Shown here: positions 45,172 to 54,757 of the stretch, piece after piece
Numbering within the stretch: position 1 is the first letter of the stretch
Layout: each line of letters opens with the position of its first letter
NCBI GenBank assembly: GCA_963851085.1
Contig: CAWKNX010000017.1
Coordinates: 1-64,000 of the forward strand
Direction: 5' to 3'
Source: DATFVJ01 sp963851085
GTDB lineage: Bacteria > Actinomycetota > Actinomycetes > Streptosporangiales > Streptosporangiaceae
DNA: 64,000 bases
The notes under the pieces: generated by a model
Database searches by the model: none
Seen by the model: only the letters and a program-made list of their open reading frames with translations
Told to the model about the DNA's origin: nothing
Position numbers and translations under genes: made by a program

Positions 45172-45780
45172 GTGACGGACGATCGCATTCTCGGTCACCT
45201 CGCACAACGGTTCGCGGTGAGCGAGGGGAATCTTGCTACAGAAGCCCTTACCTGGCTGCTGCGCCGTTCTGCCGCTGCCAGGACCGCTCTAGTGGGGCTT
45301 GCGCGTGCCATGGGCGCTGACATCCCGGATGAGCTGACATTCGTCGGACAAGTAGGCAGCCCAGACACAGGCCGTCCAGATGTAGTCGGCATCGATATGC
45401 CAATAGCCGCGAGAGGCTCCTGGTTGAGGCGAAGTTCGCAGCGGCACTGACGGATCAGCAGCCCAGCGGGTACCTCAGGCGCTTGCCGATCGACGTCGAT
45501 GGCATGCTCCTCGTGGTCGCGCCAACCGTGCGACTGCGACGCTTTGGGTCGAATTGCTGCGCGCGATCCCCGAACTGGCACCTACGGCCCCATCGCCGTC
45601 CGCGGTTCCCACGGCCGGGGTGTTGAGCACGAAGGCCGGAGCGCACACCACGCCCGCCCTGATCAGCTGGCGCAGCCTGGTCACTCATGTGCTGGAAGCC
45701 TTGCGGGCCGCAGACGAACCATTGCTGGCCCACCGGGGACAGCAATTCCTCCTCTCCGGGCGCTGCTTCGCCTTCAGGAG
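45172..45780 (+). pseudogene. PD-(D/E)XK nuclease-like protein, broken
   Basis: The pieces read in order but across frames. From GTG 45172: DDRILGHLAQRFAVSEGNLA to GRPDVVGID. Shifted at about 45398: RERLLVEAKFAAALTDQQP and VDGMLLVVAPTVRLR. Shifted again at about 45540: LWVELLRAIPEL onward. The Asp of GRPDVVG and the E-x-K of VEAKF are the nuclease motif. Restriction-like enzymes with this start occur in actinobacterial defence loci. At least two frameshifts, and the 3' end is lost before the hairpin at 45838. Confidence 0.6.
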
Positions 45781-45837
45781 ATTGGTGCCGTTCTGCGCTC
45801 GAACCCATGCCAATGTGTACCGTTCGCTGCCAAACCC

Positions 45838-45878
45838 TGGCAATCCCCATCAACACAGAGTGCTGACGGGGATTGCCA
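45838..45878. terminator. Stem-loop upstream of the group II intron
   Basis: TGGCAATCCCCATCA and TGACGGGGATTGCCA pair over 15 bp (one G·T) with an 11-base loop. Group IIC introns favour sites after such hairpins, but this one is about 110 bases before the inferred intron start. Confidence 0.5.
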
Positions 45879-46743
45879 GCGATCGCGGGAAAGCGCCGGG
45901 ATAAACCGGCATGGAGGAGGAGATGGAAGTTCTCTGCGTCGAAGGGTTAGCGACCCACGGCGACCCCGAGTCATGCGTCGACGGCCTGTGAGGGCGTGGC
46001 GAAGCGTTGACAGGGGCACGTGCAGGCCGGGTGATCGAGCCGCGAAATGTGAATCCGGGGTGCCGACGCTGTCCGCGAGGTGGAAGGCAACACCGCTGGT
46101 GGCGCTAGCGCGAGTCATCAGCGGGCCCCGCGCGGTCATAGAGCCAGGGCATGTACGGAACCTCCATGCGCGAGAACCGGGAGAGCCCGTGCCCGCCCGT
46201 CCGGCTGATCACCGGGCGGGCCGCTCAGGGAACGCCGAGGCGGTAATCCTGGGATGAACGGACGCGGGCAGTCGGACGGCCTCGTAGTACCTGCGAACCC
46301 GCCGAACAAGGCCGTGACTGCGGTCACGGGCGCGGAGGCGGGGGAGGAAAGGGGGCCGGCCAAGGGGAACACGGCCGGTGAAACACGCCCCGGACGCAGT
46401 GCCGGGCCTGGCGTGTCCAGTGAGCTGGGCCGTGTGCGCGAGGTTGCGCAACGGGATAAGGATGCGCGGTTCACGGCGCTGCTGCACCATGTCACCCTGA
46501 GCCGTCTGCGGTGGGCCTACTGGGCGATCAGCCCGAAGGCTGTGCCGGGGGTGGACGGGGTGAGGTGGGCAGCCTACGGGCAGGACCTGGACGTTAATCT
46601 CCGGGATCTGCACGTGCGGGTGCAGCAGGGGCGCTACCGGGTGAGCCCATCCCGGCGGGCTTACATCCCGAAGGCGGACGGGCGGCAGCGGCCGCCCGGC
46701 ATAGCCACGGAGGCGGCATAGTGCCGCATCGTCCAGTGATCCT

Positions 46744-46980
46744 TTGGGTTTCGTTGTCGTCACCCATCCGTTCCATCCGCTGACGGGCCAGCGGCTGGAG
46801 GTCTTGTTCGCTAAGCGGCGGGCCGGTGCCACAGTGTTCGTCTGCGCGGGCGGTGCCTGCGGGTCGATCACGCTGCCGGAATCGTGGACCGGCCGGGGGG
46901 AGCCGCCCGGGACTGGCCGGCTGTCGGCCGAGGGGCTCGCAGCACTCGGCGCTGTGACACGCGCACTGCAGGGTCGTTGA
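46744..46980 (+). CDS. DUF5372-like small protein
   Basis: About 78 aa: VVVTHPFHPLTGQRLEVLF, then GATVFVCAGGACGSITLPES and an amphipathic end. This matches what I know as DUF5372, regularly found before serine recombinases in actinobacterial elements. The TTG at 46744 is a poor start and the true one is uncertain. The next gene starts within 34 bases. Confidence 0.6.
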   Translation: MGFVVVTHPFHPLTGQRLEVLFAKRRAGATVFVCAGGACGSITLPESWTGRGEPPGTGRLSAEGLAALGAVTRALQGR

Positions 46981-47013
46981 TTGTCATGCCTGGCAGCGGC
47001 ATACTCTTTTGTG

Positions 47014-47376
47014 ATGAAAGAGCAAAAGAACGAGACCGGGACCGGCCTGGCGGGGATGCCGACGCGGCGGCTGCTGTCGCGGCGGCGCGCTCTGGCCGCG
47101 CGGCTGGGGGGCGCCGAGCAGGTGCTGTCCGGCTCGCTGACCGAGCAGACCCGGCGGTGCGGCAAGGCGGGCTGCCGGTGCGCCGGCGGCGAGCCGCACG
47201 GCCCGTATGCCTTCTTCGCCGCGAAGACCGCGGCCCGGGGCCGGCTGAGGTACGTCCCGGCGTCCCTGGCCGGGGTGGTGCGCCGGTACCTGCGCAACGG
47301 CGAGGAGATCGAGCAGCTGCTCGCGGAGATCTCGGCGATCAACGCCGAGCTGCTGGCCCGCAGAGAACTGCAGTAG
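47014..47376 (+). CDS. DUF6788 protein of element 1
   Basis: 120 aa. The shared core is SGSLTEQTRRCGKAGCRCAG, then EPHGPYAFFAAKT, with the paired Cys of DUF6788. ATG at 47014 (or GTG 47011). It is distantly related to the protein at 31967, and it accompanies a serine recombinase where that one accompanies a tyrosine-type fusion. Between it and the recombinase (47380–47465) is a remnant of another tiny gene. Confidence 0.75.
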   Translation: MKEQKNETGTGLAGMPTRRLLSRRRALAARLGGAEQVLSGSLTEQTRRCGKAGCRCAGGEPHGPYAFFAAKTAARGRLRYVPASLAGVVRRYLRNGEEIEQLLAEISAINAELLARRELQ

Positions 47377-47464
47377 CCGGTGGACGCCGTCCTGTCCGGG
47401 CCCGCGCGGGCCGAGGCGGTGGCGGCGCTGGCCAACATGACCATCTCGGCGCTGGGAGGCACGC

Positions 47465-49553
47465 GTGAACGGCGAGCACAAGATCACGAGCTTTCACCGG
47501 GAACGGACGGCGCTAATCTACCTGCGGCAATCCTCGATGGCCCAGGTCCGCGACCACACCGAGCCCGGCCAGGAGCCAGTACGGCCTGGCGGAGACGGCG
47601 GCCGGGCTGGGCTGGGCGCGCAGCGACATCGAGGTGATCGACACCGACCTGGGGATCTCCGGGAAGTGGGGGGTAGCCCGGGAGGGGTTCACCGAGCTGG
47701 TGACCCGGATGTGCCGGGGCGATGTCGGGGCGATCTTCGGGATCGAGATCACCCGGCTGGCCCGGTCCAATGCCGACGTGGCGCGGCTGGCGGAGTTCGC
47801 CCGGATCACCGGCACACTGCTGATCGATCCCGACGGCGTCTACGACCCTGCCGACGTGAACGACCGCGTGCTGCTGGGGTTCAAGGGCACCATGGGAGAG
47901 ATGGAACTGCACGTGATGGCGCAGCGGCTGCAGGCCAACAAGCGCGCCGCGGCGCAGCGCGGCGAGCTGCGCACCCCGCTGCCGGTCGGCTACATCCACG
48001 ACGACGCCGGCGATGTGGTGATCGACCCCGATGCCGAGGTCCAGGCCGCGGTCCGGGACGTGTTCGCGGCATTCGCCGCGTGCGGGTCGGCCTACGGGGT
48101 GGTCGCGGCGTTCGCCAGCCGCAAGTTCCCGCTGCGCGCCTACGGCGGGACATGGGCCGGTCAGCTGCGGTGGGGGCGGCTCACCCACGCCCGGGTCCTG
48201 GGGGTCTTGAAGAACCCGGGCTACGCCGGGGCGTACGTGTTCGGCCGGTATGCCTCGTGCCGCACCGCCGGCCCGTCCGGCACCGTACACACCGCGATTG
48301 CGGAACGGCCCCGCACGGAATGGCCGGTGCTGATCAAAGACCACCACGAGGGATACATCACCTGGCCGGACTACCTGGCCAACGAGGCCAGGCTGGCGGC
48401 CAACCGGACCAACGCCGGAGCACGGCCGCCCCGCGAGGGCTGCGCGCTGTGCCAGGGGATCATCAGCTGCGGCAGCTGCGGCAAGCCGATGCGCACCAGC
48501 TACCACACCGATCAGCGGCCGTCCTATGAATGCAGCTCCTACCGCGACCGGCTGACCACGCCCGCCTGCCGGTCGGTCGCCGCCGCCACCGTGGACGACG
48601 CGGTCGCGCGCATGCTGCTGGACGCGCTCACCCCCGAGCAGGTCGCCCTGGCGCTGTCAGCCGCCGACGATGTGGCCGGCCGGCACCAGCGGGTCAGCCG
48701 GGCCGCCGAGCTGGCCGTGGAACGGGCCCGCTATGAGGCCGGCCGGGCCGAGCGCGCGTTCTGCCAGGTCGAGCCGGAGAACCGGCTGGTCGCCCGCAGC
48801 CTGGAAGCCCGCTGGGAGGACAGGCTCGCCGCCCTCGCCGAGGCCGAGCAGGCGCTGGACGCGGCCCGTGACTCCTTGCCGCCGCTGCCCAGCAGGGCCG
48901 ACCTGGAGAAACTCGCCGCCGACCTGCCCGGCCTCTGGCACGCCCCGGCCACCAGCAGCAAGGACCGCAAGCGGCTGCTGCGCACCCTGATCGCCGACGT
49001 CACCCTGCTGCCCGAACCCGACCAGGCCAAAGTCCGCATCGGGATCCGCTGGCACACCGGCGCCACCGACGAACTGAGCGCAGCCCGGGCCATCCATCCC
49101 GGCACCGCCAAGCGCAGCCCGTCCCCGGCCATCGAGATGATCCGCCAGCTCGGCCCCGTCACGCCCACCGCCGAGCTGGCCGAACAGCTGAACGCCGCCG
49201 GGCTGACCACCGGGCACGGCCGCCCGTTCGACGTCAAGGCCGTCCAGTGGATCCGCCACGCCTACAACATCCCGGCCCCGCCACCGTATGCGGCCAGCGA
49301 GATCAGCGTCGCCGAGGCCGCCAGCCGGCTGGGCTGCAGCGCAGGCGTCATCTACTACTGGATCGAAGCCGCCCAGCTCAACGCCCGGCGCGGCCCCAGC
49401 AACCGGCTCTGCATCAGCTGGAACGATCAGGTCGAAGCCGCCTGCCGCCACCGCATCGCCGAATCCGGTCACCTCAACCCGGCCGCCCGCCGCACCAGGC
49501 CACCGAACAGGCCCCAGCGGCACGAGGCCGCCGTAACTGTCGGCACTGCCTGA
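47465..49553 (+). CDS. Large serine recombinase 1, frameshifted near the N-terminus
   Basis: About 690 aa. The resolvase domain starts TALIYLRQSSMAQVRDHTE, with the nucleophile Ser. It breaks near 47578 and continues one frame over with DTDLGISGKWGVAREGF and EITRLARSNADVARL. The recombinase domain (GVLKNPGYAGAYVFGRYASC) is followed by the zinc ribbon CGSCGKPMRT, a coiled coil at residues about 390–470, and C-terminal helix-turn-helix segments (AEAASRLGCSAGVIYYWIE). The GTG at 47465 overlaps the upstream remnant. The single frameshift replaces the STARQYG segment, so activity is doubtful. Confidence 0.8.
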
Positions 49554-49897
49554 CATGATCACACCAGCGAACCCGTGAATGCGGCCCTGGCCCGCGCAAA
49601 CCCGCACCACGCCCGAACATCCCGACACGCGATTGCAGGAGGGGCAATATGAATCGTCCGTCGCCACGCTGGAAGACAAGATCGTCCAGCGTGCCGTGCA
49701 CCGAGGTGCTGAACGCTGTTTACGAGGTGGGCTTCCTGCGGCTTCTCTTACGGGTTCCGGCCAGGGCGCAAGCCGCATCAGGCGCTGGATGCGCTGGCGG
49801 CCGGGATCATGAGCAGGAAGGTGAGCTGGGTGCTCGACGCGGACATCCGCGACTTTTTGGATCCATGGTCATACTGCTCCTTTGCTGATTGCGGGGT

Positions 49898-52129
49898 TCA
49901 GAACAGCCCATCCTGGGGCTTTGGCACCTCGATACGCAGGCCTTTCCTGCGCCCGGTGCGGGTGAGGACGGCGCGGAGCTCGCCGCGCTTGACCTTCTGC
50001 AATACGGTCTGGCGGGAGACGCCGAGCGCCTGGGTGGCGTAGGCGAGGGGGACCCAGCCGGCGGGTGTGTTATCGGTGAGCATGCCGCGGAGCTGGCCGG
50101 TGAGGCGGATCTGCCAGGGCGCGCCGGGGGTGATCTGCTCGCCGGCGACGAAGCCGTCGTTGAGCCAGCGCAGCAGGGTGGATGGCGCGATCTTAAGTTC
50201 GCGGGCGGCGTGCGGTCACGTTGAGCAGTTCTCCGTCGGCTGGGGCCTGGCCGGGTTTGTGGCAGGGGATGTGCCAGTGGGTGCGCAGTGAGGCGACTCT
50301 ATTGGCGGTGAATGACAATCCGCGGGCGGTGGTGCGGTGCTGGCGGTTGAGGATCCCGGCGATCTGGGCGTCGGGGTAGTGCACGGCGAGGCGGCGGATC
50401 AGGCTGATGGTGTCCTCATCGGTGCGGATCTTGGGCTGCCGGCGGCGCAGCGGCACGGTCAGCTCGCTGATCGCGCCGCCCTTCCACCGCAGTACCAGGT
50501 TGGCGTGCGGGCGGGGATCGTCGCGGCGGGGCGTGATGTTCACTTCGTCGAGCAGGGTGCGCAGCAGTTGCTTGCGGTCCTTGTCGGTGGTGGTGGGCGC
50601 GTCCCAGACCGCGCCAAGGTCGTCGCCGAGGGCCAAGATCGCGGCCCGTTCGCCGTCGGTGAGGGTCTTGGGGCGGGCGGTCTCGCGGCGGGCCAGCTCG
50701 GCCTCGGCGGCAGCGAGTTCGCGCAGGGCGTGTTCCCATTCGGCTTCCAGGCCGCGGGCGACCAGCCGGTTGTCGGGGTCGACGGCCCGGTACCGGCGCT
50801 CGGCTTTGGAGGCGTTGTAGCGGGCCTGCTCCACCTGGCGGCGGTGCTGCGCAAGGGCAGCGTCGTGGCCGTCTTCGAGCTGGCGGGCGGCGGCCAGGCA
50901 CGCTTGCAGCGCGGCTGGTGCCAGCGCGGCGAGGAAGGCATCGGCGGCGGCGGCGTCGATGGCCTGCCCGCCGACGTCATGTGCCGGGCGCCACGGCCAT
51001 CGACCAGCTCGGCGGGGCCCTGGCAGTAGTAGTTCGGCACGCATTTCGCCGGGCCCGTGTAGAAGATGGCGAGCTTGCGGCCGCAGGCCCCGCAGGTGGC
51101 CAGGCCCTGCAGCAGCGCGCAGCCTTCCCGCACCGCGCCGGTGCCCGGCTGACGGGCCTGGGGGCGGATGTTGGTGCCGATGCGGGCCTGGTTGGCCAGG
51201 TAGGTGTCCCAGTCGATGAACCCGGGATGATGATCGGGGATGAGGACCTCCCACTGGTCACGGGGCAGCCGCCGGCTCCGCAGGCGCAGCACGCCGCCCG
51301 GGTCAAGGTAGCGTTCCTTGCGGGTCCGCCCATAGACATACGCCCCGGCATACGCCGGGTGGCTCAGCGTCGTGTGCACCGCGTGATAGGTCGGCTCCAC
51401 CCAGGTGATCTCCGGCAGCACGCCGCCTTTGCCCGCGTAGGCGACCCGCTGCAGGGGCCAGCGCAGGCCCTGGCCGCGCAGCCACAGCCAGGTGGCGCGG
51501 ACCGACCCGCACACGGCGAACCGCTCGAAGGCCGCGGCGATGACGCCGGTGACCGCCTCGTCGGGGTGGAAGCAGATCTGCCCGCCGGCCTCGCCCCAGA
51601 TCAGGCCGACCGGCAGGCCGCGGCGCAGCTCACCCCGGGCGGCCTTGTTCTTGATGCCGCCCTCCAGCCGGGCCCGCAGCACGTGCAGTTCAGCCTCGGC
51701 CATGGTCCCCTTGATCCCCAGGACCAGCCGGTCGTTGAACAAGCCGGGATGGTAGACGCCATCGCTGTCTGCGACCAGCGTGTCGCAGGCCCCGGCCAGA
51801 TCCAGCAGCCGGTACCAGGCCGCGTTGTCGCGGGCCAGCCGGGAGGCCTCCAGCGCCAAGATGATCCCGACCTGGCCCAGCGCCACCTCGGCGACCAGCG
51901 ACTCGAACCCTTCCCGCTGCCCGAGCACCGATCCCGAGACCCCCAGGTCGGCATCGACGACCCGGATCGTCTCACGCGGCCAGCCCAGCTGCCGGGCACG
52001 GTTGACCAGGTCGTACTGGCGGGCGGTGGACTCGGTATTGCGCTCGAGCTGGGCCAGGGTGGATTGCCGGACGTAAATTACGGCCGCTCTCGACCGGTGG
52101 GAGGCGGTGATCTTGCCCGATTCACTCAT
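49898..52129 (-). pseudogene. Large serine recombinase 2, two frameshifts
   Basis: The resolvase domain is intact: AAVIYVRQSTLAQLERNTES, VDADLGVSGSVLGQREGF, LEASRLARDNAAWYRLL. The recombinase domain and zinc ribbon (CGACGRKLAIFY) follow. Near 50985 the frame shifts into VGGQAIDAAAADAFLAALAP and a coiled coil. Near 50215 it shifts again to the C-terminal HTH pair (IAPSTLLRWLNDGFVAGEQ and ALGVSRQTVLQKVKRGEL), ending at 49898. It is clearly a distinct paralog of recombinase 1. The ATG at 52129 overlaps the stop of the 56-aa gene. Confidence 0.8.
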
Positions 52130-52292
52130 CGCCGGTCTCCGCCTCCGCGGCCGTCGTCCCCGCCGCCTTGGCGATCAGGCCTGCCAGCAACGCGACCGCC
52201 GCGTCCACCCGCGGGGCGGGAAGCTGGCCGATGATGGCCGGGGGTAGTGCCGGAACCTGGTCCGGCAGCAGACTGAGCTGGGCAGGCTGCAT
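52122..52292 (-). CDS. Small accessory protein of element 2
   Basis: 56 aa: QPAQLSLLPDQVPALPP, then a helix VDAAVALLAGLIAKAAG. Strong ribosome-binding site AAGGAGG 8 bases before the ATG. Overlaps the recombinase start. A similar helix (VDAVLSGPARAEAVAALAN) remains at 47380 in element 1, so the gene is part of the element type. Function unknown. Confidence 0.6.
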   Translation of the reverse strand: MQPAQLSLLPDQVPALPPAIIGQLPAPRVDAAVALLAGLIAKAAGTTAAEAETGDE

Positions 52293-52605
52293 GGTCGTCC
52301 TCCTTGCGCGGTGACTTCCGTGCAGCCTGCTCCCGGCCATCCACGCCCCGGGCGGAAAGATCCCAAACCAGCACAGACAACCCCAGCAGGTCCGCCACCG
52401 ATCCCAGCGTCGCCAGCCCGCCGCCAGCGTCCGTGCCGCGGGGTGGGAGTTCCAGGTCGGTCCAGGCCGCCGGGATCAGCCGCTTGGACCCGTCCGGCAG
52501 CACTACCAGCAGCTCCACCTCGCCGTGCCGTCGCATGCGGCCCAGCACGCCCAGCGGCTGGCCCTCGAACGGGTGCCGCGGCCGGGTGAGCCTCACCGCG
52601 CTCAC
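52126..52605 (-). CDS. DUF5372-like protein of element 2
   Basis: The GTG at 52605 overlaps the stop of the 91-aa gene (GTGA). The core reads SAVRLTRPRHPFEGQPLGVL, then LVVLPDGSKRLIPAAWTDLE, the same layout as the element 1 protein (HPFxPLTGQ, hydrophobic strand, LPxxW). The last 60 codons run through the 56-aa gene in another frame, so the true C-terminus is probably nearer 52300 and a small indel is likely. Confidence 0.5.
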   Translation of the reverse strand: MSAVRLTRPRHPFEGQPLGVLGRMRRHGEVELLVVLPDGSKRLIPAAWTDLELPPRGTDAGGGLATLGSVADLLGLSVLVWDLSARGVDGREQAARKSPRKEDDHAACPAQSAAGPGSGTTPGHHRPASRPAGGRGGRVAGRPDRQGGGDDGRGGGDRR

Positions 52606-52877
52606 CACCGCTCCCCCTCCACCACCACACGCAGCTCCCGGTGGCCACCAGCGTGCAGCACAGCGCGGGCGACCTCGGCGATGTTGCGCTCGTCCAGGCC
52701 CGGCAGCGCCGACCCCAGATCCACCGCCACCCCGCCGGCCATACTCGCGGCCAGCCGCAGGATCCGCCCCTCCCCGCCCGAGCACGGCAACCCGCCCGCC
52801 TCCAGCGCGGCCACCGCCGCCTCCCAATCGACGGCCGCCATTACCGCGCCATCGGTGATTCCCCGGCCGAATTCCAC
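52602..52877 (-). CDS. Small protein of element 2
   Basis: 91 aa: VDWEAAVAALEAGGLPCSGG, ILRLAASMAGGVAVDLGSAL, DERNIAEVARAVLHAGGHRE. First gene of the element 2 operon. I do not recognise the family. The 140 bases before it contain nothing else. Confidence 0.5.
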   Translation of the reverse strand: MEFGRGITDGAVMAAVDWEAAVAALEAGGLPCSGGEGRILRLAASMAGGVAVDLGSALPGLDERNIAEVARAVLHAGGHRELRVVVEGERW

Positions 52878-54008
52878 GGCAATTTCCAGGAAATCCTCGC
52901 GGTAAAGCCACGAACCATGCCCGATCAGCAGCTCAACCGCCGCCTCCGTGCACAGCAGGCCTTTCGCCCATGCCCGCAGCGCTGCCGCGAGGTCATCGAA
53001 GCACGTAGTAAGAAGGGGAGTCCTTCGGCCAGCTTGATCGGGGCTGGCTGATGAAGTTCCCCGGGCACCGGATCGCGGATAAGAGGGTCCTGCGGCTGAT
53101 CGGTAAGTGGCTGGCCGCAGGGGTCATCGAGGACGGGAAATGGACGGAGAGCGGCAAGGGATCACCGCAGGGGGCATCGGTTTCGCCGCTGCTCGCTAAC
53201 GTGTACCTGCACTACGTCCTGGACCTGTGGGCCGACTGGTGGAGGCGGCGGCACGCGCACGGGGATGTGATCATCGTGCGGTTCGCTGATGACTTTATCG
53301 TCGGGTTTGAGCACCGGGATGACGCCGTGCGGTTCCTGACGGAGCTTCGGGAGAGATTTGCGAAGTCCGGGCTGGAATTGCACCCGGATAAAACCCGGCT
53401 GGCCGAGTCCGGGCGGCGCGCCGCCCGGGACCGGGCGGCCCGGGGAGAAGGGAAACCGGAGACGTTCGCGTTCCTGGGGTTCACGCACATCTGCGCGACC
53501 TCGCAGCGCGGGCGGTTCTGGATCAGGCGGAAAACCAGCTCGAAACGGGTACGGGCCAAGCTTGCCGAGGTGAAAGCCGAGATCAGGCGGCGCCGGTGCC
53601 TGCCCATCCCTGAGCAGGGGAGATGGCTGGCCAGCGTGGTGCGCGGGCATCAGGCCTACTACGCCGTGCCCGGCAACTGCGACGCGGTGAACGCCTTCCG
53701 CACCCAGGTGACACGGCACTGGTACCAGGCGCTGCGGCGCCGCAGCCAGAAAACCCGGCTCACCTGGGACCGGATGAACCGCATCGTAACCCGGTGGCTA
53801 CCCCCAACCCGCACCCTGCACCCATTCCCGGAGGCGCGCTTCGCCGCCACGCACCCAAGGTAGGAGCCCAGTGCGGTAATCCCGCACGCTGGGATCTGTG
53901 CGGGGGGCCGCCCGCAAGGGCGGTCCCTACCGCGACCCATGCTTTGCTGCGGGATCAGTAGCCTTGGTGGCACGGGCGATGGTGATCGCCTCGAGAGGGG
54001 CTAGGTGC

Positions 54009-54094
54009 ATGGACGAGGCGGCGATCAGCAACCATGCGGGTTCACTCGGTCGGTGGCCGATCTGCTGCGTGGCGACTACAAGCAAGATGCGTAG
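54009..54094 (+). pseudogene. Type I restriction methyltransferase (HsdM) N-terminal stub
   Basis: MDEAAISNHAGS and then, one base out of frame, SVADLLRGDYKQ followed by DA-stop. This is the characteristic start of HsdM-type N6-adenine methylases. About 28 codons remain, directly before the exonuclease gene. Confidence 0.5.
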
Positions 54095-54100
54095 CCCACA

Positions 54101-54757
54101 GTGAGTGCGCATCCTCGACGGACCCCGGACGGGACAGAGCCCTCCTATTTCAGTCTGGGCGACTTGCCTGCGGACCTAGCTGCTGCGTACGGCAGTGCGG
54201 GGCGGCTCGCATGGGATGTGGAGACCAGTGGCTTGGACTGGCGGCAGGACCGGCTGGCTACCTGTCAGGTGTTCGCGGACGGCGTCGGCGCGAGCGTCGT
54301 CAGCGTGTCCGGGAGGAAGCCACAACATCTGATCGCCCTGCTTCAGAACCCGGCAGTAGAGAAGGTATTCCACCACGCGCCGTTTGACCTACGTTTCATG
54401 GTTCACACCTGGGATGTATGGCCGGTGTCAGTCCGCTGCACCAAGGTGGCTTCAAAGCTGGTGCAACCAGACGCGCCGCAGGAAGCGCACACCCTTCAGC
54501 ACCTGGCGTGGCGGTATCTCGGCCTGCGATTGGAAAAAGGGCCTGTGCGTACCAGCGACTGGTCAGCACCCGAACTGACACCCGAGCAGATCGCCTACGC
54601 AAGCAGCGATGTCCTGCACCTGCTTTCTTTGCTCGACGCACTTCAGGCCGCACTACGCGCGGCGGGCCTCGACAGGCTCTACGACGACTGCTGCTCGTTC
54701 CTTCCCGCACATGTATACCTTGAGACCAGCGGATACCCGAACGTGTTCGCCTACTGA
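54101..54757 (+). CDS. RNase D-like 3'-5' exonuclease
   Basis: A 218-aa DEDDy exonuclease domain. Exo I is LAWDVETSGLDW (D-x-E), Exo II is KVFHHAPFDLRFM, and Exo III is QIAYASSDVLHLL with the Tyr and Asp four residues apart. An HRDC domain is absent, so it is not canonical RNase D. The GTG at 54101 is immediately after the HsdM stub. It converges with the HIRAN gene (7-base overlap of the ends). Intact; could act on RNA or DNA. Confidence 0.82.
   Translation: MSAHPRRTPDGTEPSYFSLGDLPADLAAAYGSAGRLAWDVETSGLDWRQDRLATCQVFADGVGASVVSVSGRKPQHLIALLQNPAVEKVFHHAPFDLRFMVHTWDVWPVSVRCTKVASKLVQPDAPQEAHTLQHLAWRYLGLRLEKGPVRTSDWSAPELTPEQIAYASSDVLHLLSLLDALQAALRAAGLDRLYDDCCSFLPAHVYLETSGYPNVFAY

Larger units (their letters stand above)
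46704..49668. mobile_element. Serine-recombinase element 1 inside the intron ORF
   Basis: Bounded by GCCACG at 46704–46709 and 49663–49668. Keeping one copy restores the reverse-transcriptase frame as ...GIATLEDK.... The element is about 2.96 kb and encodes DUF5372-like, DUF6788 and serine recombinase genes, all on the plus strand. Confidence 0.85.
49857..53025. mobile_element. Serine-recombinase element 2 inside the intron ORF, inverted
   Basis: Bounded by TT at 49857–49858 and 53024–53025. Joining the flanks at one TT gives a continuous RT sequence DFFGQLDRGW in frame. The element is about 3.17 kb, with four genes on the minus strand: a 91-aa protein, a DUF5372-like protein, a 56-aa protein and a serine recombinase. 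A two-base core is usual for large serine recombinases. Confidence 0.82.
46254..53863 (+). pseudogene. ltrA: Group II intron reverse transcriptase/maturase, in three pieces
   Basis: Piece 1 (46254–46709) runs to RRAYIPKADGRQRPPGIAT and covers the RT N-terminus. Piece 2 (49669–49858) continues LEDKIVQRAV, TEVLNAVYEVGFL and SWVLDADIRDF. Piece 3 (53026–53863) starts with QLDRGWLMKFPGHRIADKR and holds the catalytic IVRFADDFIVGF (FADD for YADD), the thumb and the maturase domain. Each piece picks up where the previous one stops, so they were one gene. Piece 2 also carries two small frameshifts. Not functional as it stands. Confidence 0.88.
45988..53936 (+). mobile_element. Group II intron carrying two nested insertions
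   Basis: The 3' end is well defined. Domain V is GAGCCCAGTGCGG-TAAT-CCGCACGCTGGGATC (53864–53896 region), with the catalytic AGC. A domain VI hairpin follows and ends ...CCGCGAC at 53936. The 5' end near GTGAGGGCG at 45988 is a guess from the usual GTG-type boundary. Removing both nested elements leaves about 1.8 kb, a normal size for a bacterial group II intron. About 260 bases before the ORF would be domains I–III. Confidence 0.75.
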
